Shown here: in pieces, positions 6,664 to 8,786 of the stretch
Numbering within the stretch: the first letter of the stretch is position 1
Layout: each line of letters starts with the position of its first letter
NCBI GenBank assembly: GCA_023451855.1
Contig: JAEXXY010000234.1
Location: 1 to 8,786, forward strand
Reading direction: 5' to 3'
DNA length: 8,786 nt
From: Actinomycetes bacterium
GTDB lineage: Bacteria; Actinomycetota; Actinomycetes; Actinomycetales; Dermatophilaceae
Position numbers and translations under genes: made by a program
Notes under the pieces: model-generated
Databases searched by the model: none
What the model was told of the DNA's origin: nothing
Seen by the model: only the letters and a program-made list of their open reading frames with translations

Positions 6664-7428
6664 GTGGCTGCTGTGACCGACACCCCGCCCGACGCGTCGG
6701 GACTGCCGTTCCTGCTGCTCACCTCCCGGCTCGACGACGGCCTCGCAGCCCGGGAGCGCGAGGCCTTCGGCCGGCTCACCGGCCTGCCCGACCGGCGCAT
6801 CGCCCACGTGCGGATGGAGCAGGGCCCGTTCACCCCGCTCGACGCGTCGGCGTACGCGGGCGTCGTCCTCGGCGGCAGCCCGTACACCGTCACCGACCCC
6901 GAGGCGCAGAAGGCGCCCGAGCAACGACGCGTCGAGGCCGAGCTCACCGTGTTCCTGCGCGGGCTCGTCGACGACGGCGTGCCCTACCTCGGCCTCTGCT
7001 ACGGCATCGGCGCCACGGGCCTGGCCCTCGGCGGCGTCGTCGACCGAACCTACGGCGAGCCGGTCGGCACGACGACCGTCCGCGTCACCGACGCCGGCCG
7101 CGACGACCCGCTCTTCGCCGACCTGCCCGAGGTGTTCACGGCCTTCGTCGGCCACAAGGAGGCGTGCAGCGAGCTGCCGCCCGGCGCCGTGCTGCTCGCG
7201 ACGAGCGACCCGTGCCCGGTGCAGGCCTACCGCGTCGGTCAGCGCGCGTGGGTCACCCAGTTCCACCCCGAGCTCGAGCTCGACACGCTCGTCGAGCGCA
7301 TCCACGCCTACGCCAACCATGGCTACTTCCGGCCGGAGGAGAAGGACGACCTCATCGCGTCGGTCCAGGCCGCCGACGTCGAGGCCGCCCACGACGTGCT
7401 CCGCGCCTTCGTGCGGACCTTCGGCTGA
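6664..7428 (+). CDS. Type 1 glutamine amidotransferase
   Basis: This 254-residue protein is a class I glutamine amidotransferase of the GMP synthase-like, stand-alone type. Visible motifs are VVLGGSPYTV (67-76, oxyanion loop region), the nucleophile elbow LGLCYGIG (109-116, C112), GHKEACSELPPGA (163-175), and QFHPE (199-203, H201 and E203), completing the Cys-His-Glu triad. Such enzymes release ammonia from glutamine for a partner synthetase, or hydrolyse gamma-glutamyl amides when free-standing. Here the only synthetase-like protein nearby is the ATP-grasp protein at the head of the same cluster. The GTG at 6664 lies four bases after the esterase stop with no good Shine-Dalgarno, suggesting coupling; a second GTG at 6673 is an equally possible start. 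Residues 220-254 form a helical tail after the domain. Confidence 0.9.
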   Translation: MAAVTDTPPDASGLPFLLLTSRLDDGLAAREREAFGRLTGLPDRRIAHVRMEQGPFTPLDASAYAGVVLGGSPYTVTDPEAQKAPEQRRVEAELTVFLRGLVDDGVPYLGLCYGIGATGLALGGVVDRTYGEPVGTTTVRVTDAGRDDPLFADLPEVFTAFVGHKEACSELPPGAVLLATSDPCPVQAYRVGQRAWVTQFHPELELDTLVERIHAYANHGYFRPEEKDDLIASVQAADVEAAHDVLRAFVRTFG

Positions 7429-7442
7429 CGCGGCCGCAGCCG
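7422..7442 (+). terminator. Short hairpin at the end of the five-gene cluster
   Basis: CGGCTG at 7422-7427 and CAGCCG at 7437-7442 form a 6-base-pair stem with a nine-base loop, overlapping the amidotransferase stop codon and followed by only two T residues. It is the only hairpin I find between the operon and the next gene. It is weak, so read-through is possible. Confidence 0.3.
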
Positions 7443-7491
7443 TTGCACGAACCTGCAGCCCGAATCGGCGACCGGGTGGGCGGGGGTGCCC

Positions 7492-7497
7492 TAGGTT
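7492..7497 (+). promoter_or_regulatory. Candidate leaderless promoter -10 box (TAGGTT) of the membrane protein gene
   Basis: TAGGTT matches TANNNT and ends seven bases before the ATG at 7505, the same geometry as at 2565. There is no Shine-Dalgarno at usable spacing. A convincing -35 element is not seen; TTGCAC at 7443-7448 is too far upstream. Confidence 0.55.
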
Positions 7498-7504
7498 CGG
7501 CCTC

Positions 7505-8212
7505 ATGTCGGCGCCGACGCCTCTCCCCACCCGCGACACCCACGGCGGGATCGTCGACGGCCTCGGCCGTGCAGTCCTCGTCGTCGCGGCCGTCGCGGTG
7601 GCCGTCGCGGTCGGGCTCCTCGGCACCCACCCCACCCCGCTCTCCGAGCTGCGCGTGGCGATCGCGTCGGGGCAGGTGCACGACGTCCGCGTCGCCGGCA
7701 CCCTGCCCGAGGGGGCGACCGGCTACAGCACCGCCTACCTGCGCTGGTCCGAGGGCGGGTTCGACCGGCTCACGACGGTCCGTCAGGTAAGCAGCCCCGA
7801 ACAAGGTGACGGGGCGAGGTCCGAGGTCGTGGTCGGCAGCATCGACCAGAACCTGCGCGAGGTCCAAGGCGACGGGGTCCTGCGCATCGTGCACGACGAC
7901 TCGGCCCGGCCCACCGGCGGCTCGATGTTCGGCATCGAGCTGCCGTCATGGGTCGTCGGCGGCGCACTGCTCGTCTGGGTGCTGTCCCTGCTCCTGCTCG
8001 TCAGCGGCCCCCAGCCCGCGCGGGCCACCCGCTGGGCCTGGTTCTGGCTGCTCGTCAGCACCCTCGCACCGCTGACCGCGGTGCTGTTCCTCGTGCTCGG
8101 CGAGCCGGGGCACCGGCTGTCCGGCGACCCGGGCGGGGGTCGGCGGTTCGGGGGCGTCCGGGCCTTCGTCCTCATGCTCCTGGTCGGCGGCTTCGTCTGG
8201 TCCGCGCGGTAG
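7505..8212 (+). CDS. Unrecognised multi-pass membrane protein
   Basis: This 235-residue protein is not recognised as a named family. A short N-terminus (1-22) is followed by a hydrophobic helix (about 23-40, very rich in Ala and Val), a polar region (41-148) with beta-strand-like segments such as SEVVVGSIDQNLREV (106-120) and VLRIVHDD (125-132), then helices at about 149-167, 177-198 and 218-232, and a short basic end. The polar region would lie on one side of the membrane, most likely outside if the basic residues between helices 2 and 3 (ARATR, 172-176) are inside. The frame is open further upstream, but the ATG at 7505 sits seven bases after a TANNNT box and is the sensible start. It lies 76 bases after the five-gene cluster and probably has its own promoter. 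Function unknown. Confidence 0.75.
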   Translation: MSAPTPLPTRDTHGGIVDGLGRAVLVVAAVAVAVAVGLLGTHPTPLSELRVAIASGQVHDVRVAGTLPEGATGYSTAYLRWSEGGFDRLTTVRQVSSPEQGDGARSEVVVGSIDQNLREVQGDGVLRIVHDDSARPTGGSMFGIELPSWVVGGALLVWVLSLLLLVSGPQPARATRWAWFWLLVSTLAPLTAVLFLVLGEPGHRLSGDPGGGRRFGGVRAFVLMLLVGGFVWSAR

Positions 8213-8213
8213 C

Positions 8214-8230
8214 CCTCCGGGCGTCGGAGG
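8214..8230. terminator. Short inverted repeat after the membrane protein gene
   Basis: CCTCCG (8214-8219) and CGGAGG (8225-8230) form a perfect 6-base-pair stem with a five-base loop, starting two bases after the stop codon. It could be a weak terminator. It also covers the -35 zone of the DUF2200 promoter, so an operator role is a second possibility. Confidence 0.3.
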
Positions 8231-8237
8231 TGCTGGC

Positions 8238-8243
8238 TACCCT
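8238..8243 (+). promoter_or_regulatory. Candidate leaderless promoter -10 box (TACCCT) of the DUF2200 gene
   Basis: TACCCT matches TANNNT and ends six bases before the ATG at 8250. GAGGG lies directly against the ATG with no spacer, so it cannot work as a Shine-Dalgarno; a leaderless start is the simpler reading. Confidence 0.5.
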
Positions 8244-8249
8244 CGAGGG

Positions 8250-8591
8250 ATGAGCCGGATCTTCACCACGAGCGTCGCGTCGGTGTACCCCCTCTACGTC
8301 GCCAAGGCCGAGCGCAAGGGGCGCAGCCGGGCCGAGGTCGACGAGGTCATCGAGTGGCTGACCGGCTTCGACGACGCCCGGCTGCGCGAGCACCTCGATG
8401 CCGGCACCACCTTCGAGGACTTCTTCGCCGACGCCCAGCTCAACCCCAACGCCTCGCTCATCACGGGCAGCGTCTGCGGGGTCCGCGTCCAGGATGTCGA
8501 GGACCCGCTCATGCAGAAGATCCGCTACCTCGACAAGCTCGTCGACGAGCTCGCCAAGGGCAAGGCCATGGAGAAGGTCCTGCGCGCCTGA
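8250..8591 (+). CDS. DUF2200 family protein
   Basis: This 113-residue protein matches DUF2200 along its full length: an opening block FTTSVASVYPLYVAKAERKG (5-24), a helical VDEVIEWLTGF (30-40), TFEDFFADAQLNPNASLITG (54-73), and CGVRVQDVEDPLMQ followed by KIRYLDKLVDELAKGKAMEK (76-109). It is soluble with no signal peptide. The family is small, highly conserved across distant bacteria and of unknown function. The start is set by the family N-terminus and by the -10 box just upstream. It is convergent with the minus-strand gene at the window edge, the two stops being 15 bases apart, and appears to be a single-gene unit. Confidence 0.95.
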   Translation: MSRIFTTSVASVYPLYVAKAERKGRSRAEVDEVIEWLTGFDDARLREHLDAGTTFEDFFADAQLNPNASLITGSVCGVRVQDVEDPLMQKIRYLDKLVDELAKGKAMEKVLRA

Positions 8592-8593
8592 CG

Positions 8594-8609
8594 TGACCGG
8601 CGACGGTCA
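8594..8609. terminator. Hairpin with GCGA tetraloop between convergent genes
   Basis: TGACCG (8594-8599) and CGGTCA (8604-8609) form a perfect 6-base-pair stem closed by a GCGA (GNRA-type) loop. It lies directly after the DUF2200 stop and overlaps the stop codon of the minus-strand gene, so it could serve both directions. An alternative pairing, CTGAC 8588-8592 with GTCAG 8606-8610, competes with it. No T-run is present. Confidence 0.4.
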
Positions 8610-8786
8610 GTCGTCGAAGGTGCTCCAGCAGATCGGGCTGCGCAGGCGCTGGTCGTCGAGGACCAGCTCGCGGATGCCGTCGGGCAGCTGCGCGCGCTGC
8701 CAGTCACGCTCGCGCAGGCGTGCGGCCTCCGCCTCGCCGGCCGGTGCCGAGGCCGCGGCCGCCCGGATCGCGTAGGCGGCTGCGCC
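8607..8786 (-). CDS. 3' end of a minus-strand gene, possible Imm-like putative immunity protein
   Basis: On the minus strand the frame is open from the window edge to a TGA at 8609-8607, exactly 59 codons plus stop, with no start inside the window. The visible C-terminus is GAAAYAIRAAAA, an acidic-basic helix with ARLRERDWQ, then LPDGIRELVLDDQ and an ending RSPICWSTFDD. Synonymous positions are G/C-rich as in the other genes, and the plus strand has no competing gene here. The Ala-rich helices, E-R-x-W-Q and LP-x-x-I/V-R-x-L-V pattern resemble, from memory, the ends of actinobacterial proteins annotated as putative immunity proteins. That assignment is tentative because most of the protein lies outside the window; that the frame is coding is more certain. 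Confidence 0.6.
   Translation of the reverse strand, partial: GAAAYAIRAAAASAPAGEAEAARLRERDWQRAQLPDGIRELVLDDQRLRSPICWSTFDD

Noticed and set aside
4998..6947. A second long minus-strand open frame of about 650 codons.
   Set aside because: Same cause: both esterase genes share one plus-strand frame and the antisense frame is free of stops. No recognisable protein and no ribosome binding site.
7319..7504. An upstream extension of the membrane protein frame into the amidotransferase gene.
   Set aside because: It overlaps real coding sequence of the amidotransferase and reads as low-complexity; the ATG at 7505 follows a -10 box at leaderless distance.
8525..8707. A 60-codon minus-strand frame overlapping the DUF2200 gene end.
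   Set aside because: It conflicts with the DUF2200 coding sequence and with the better minus-strand frame 8607-8786, and its translation is Ser/Arg-rich shadow.
1..8786. Search for CRISPR repeats, insertion-sequence ends, tRNA-like segments, phage genes or named anti-phage systems.
   Set aside because: No regularly spaced repeats, transposase, integrase, cloverleaf-like sequence or recognisable defence gene was seen by reading. Base composition looks even throughout, so there is no sign of recent transfer.

Overview
The window is very GC-rich, with almost every third codon position G or C, GTG starts, compact same-strand gene packing and several promoter-to-start arrangements typical of leaderless mRNAs. 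Together with the protein families present (DUF805, DGPF/YCII, DUF2200, a PLC-type phosphoesterase), this points to a chromosome of a high-GC actinobacterium. A Micrococcales relative such as the Intrasporangiaceae is a guess that the sequence cannot settle. There are ten protein-coding genes, nine on the plus strand and one on the minus strand at the right edge. I see no RNA genes, mobile elements or CRISPR arrays, and no intergenic gap exceeds 200 bases.

Left part (1-2514): the 3' end of a probably secreted phospholipase C/acid phosphatase-type phosphoesterase, closed by a strong hairpin; a DUF805 three-helix membrane protein with its own promoter and ribosome binding site; a 195-base gap with two stem-loops in tandem; and a small DGPF/YCII-family protein. 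These look like independent housekeeping or accessory units.

Centre (2578-7428): a tight five-gene cluster that reads as one operon. In order it holds an ATP-grasp carboxylate-amine ligase-like protein, an S51 peptidase-like protein with a serine nucleophile, an enterochelin-esterase-like alpha/beta hydrolase with an N-terminal domain, a second smaller esterase, and a Cys-His-Glu class I glutamine amidotransferase. Junctions are 6 bases, a 4-base ATGA overlap, 36 bases (with a ribosome binding site) and 4 bases. The visible catalytic motifs are intact in all five. The combination of one ATP-dependent bond-forming enzyme, an amide or ammonia-handling enzyme, one serine-peptidase-like hydrolase and two esterases suggests synthesis, modification or turnover of an unidentified peptide-like or ester/amide small molecule. 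This is the most interesting part of the window; its substrate cannot be read from the sequence.

Right part (7505-8786): an unrecognised membrane protein with a roughly 110-residue domain between its first two membrane segments, a DUF2200 protein, and, convergent with it, the last 59 codons of a minus-strand gene whose C-terminus loosely resembles proteins annotated as putative immunity proteins. The first gene of the central operon, the membrane protein gene and the DUF2200 gene each have a TANNNT -10 box ending 6-7 bases before the start codon, as expected for leaderless transcripts.
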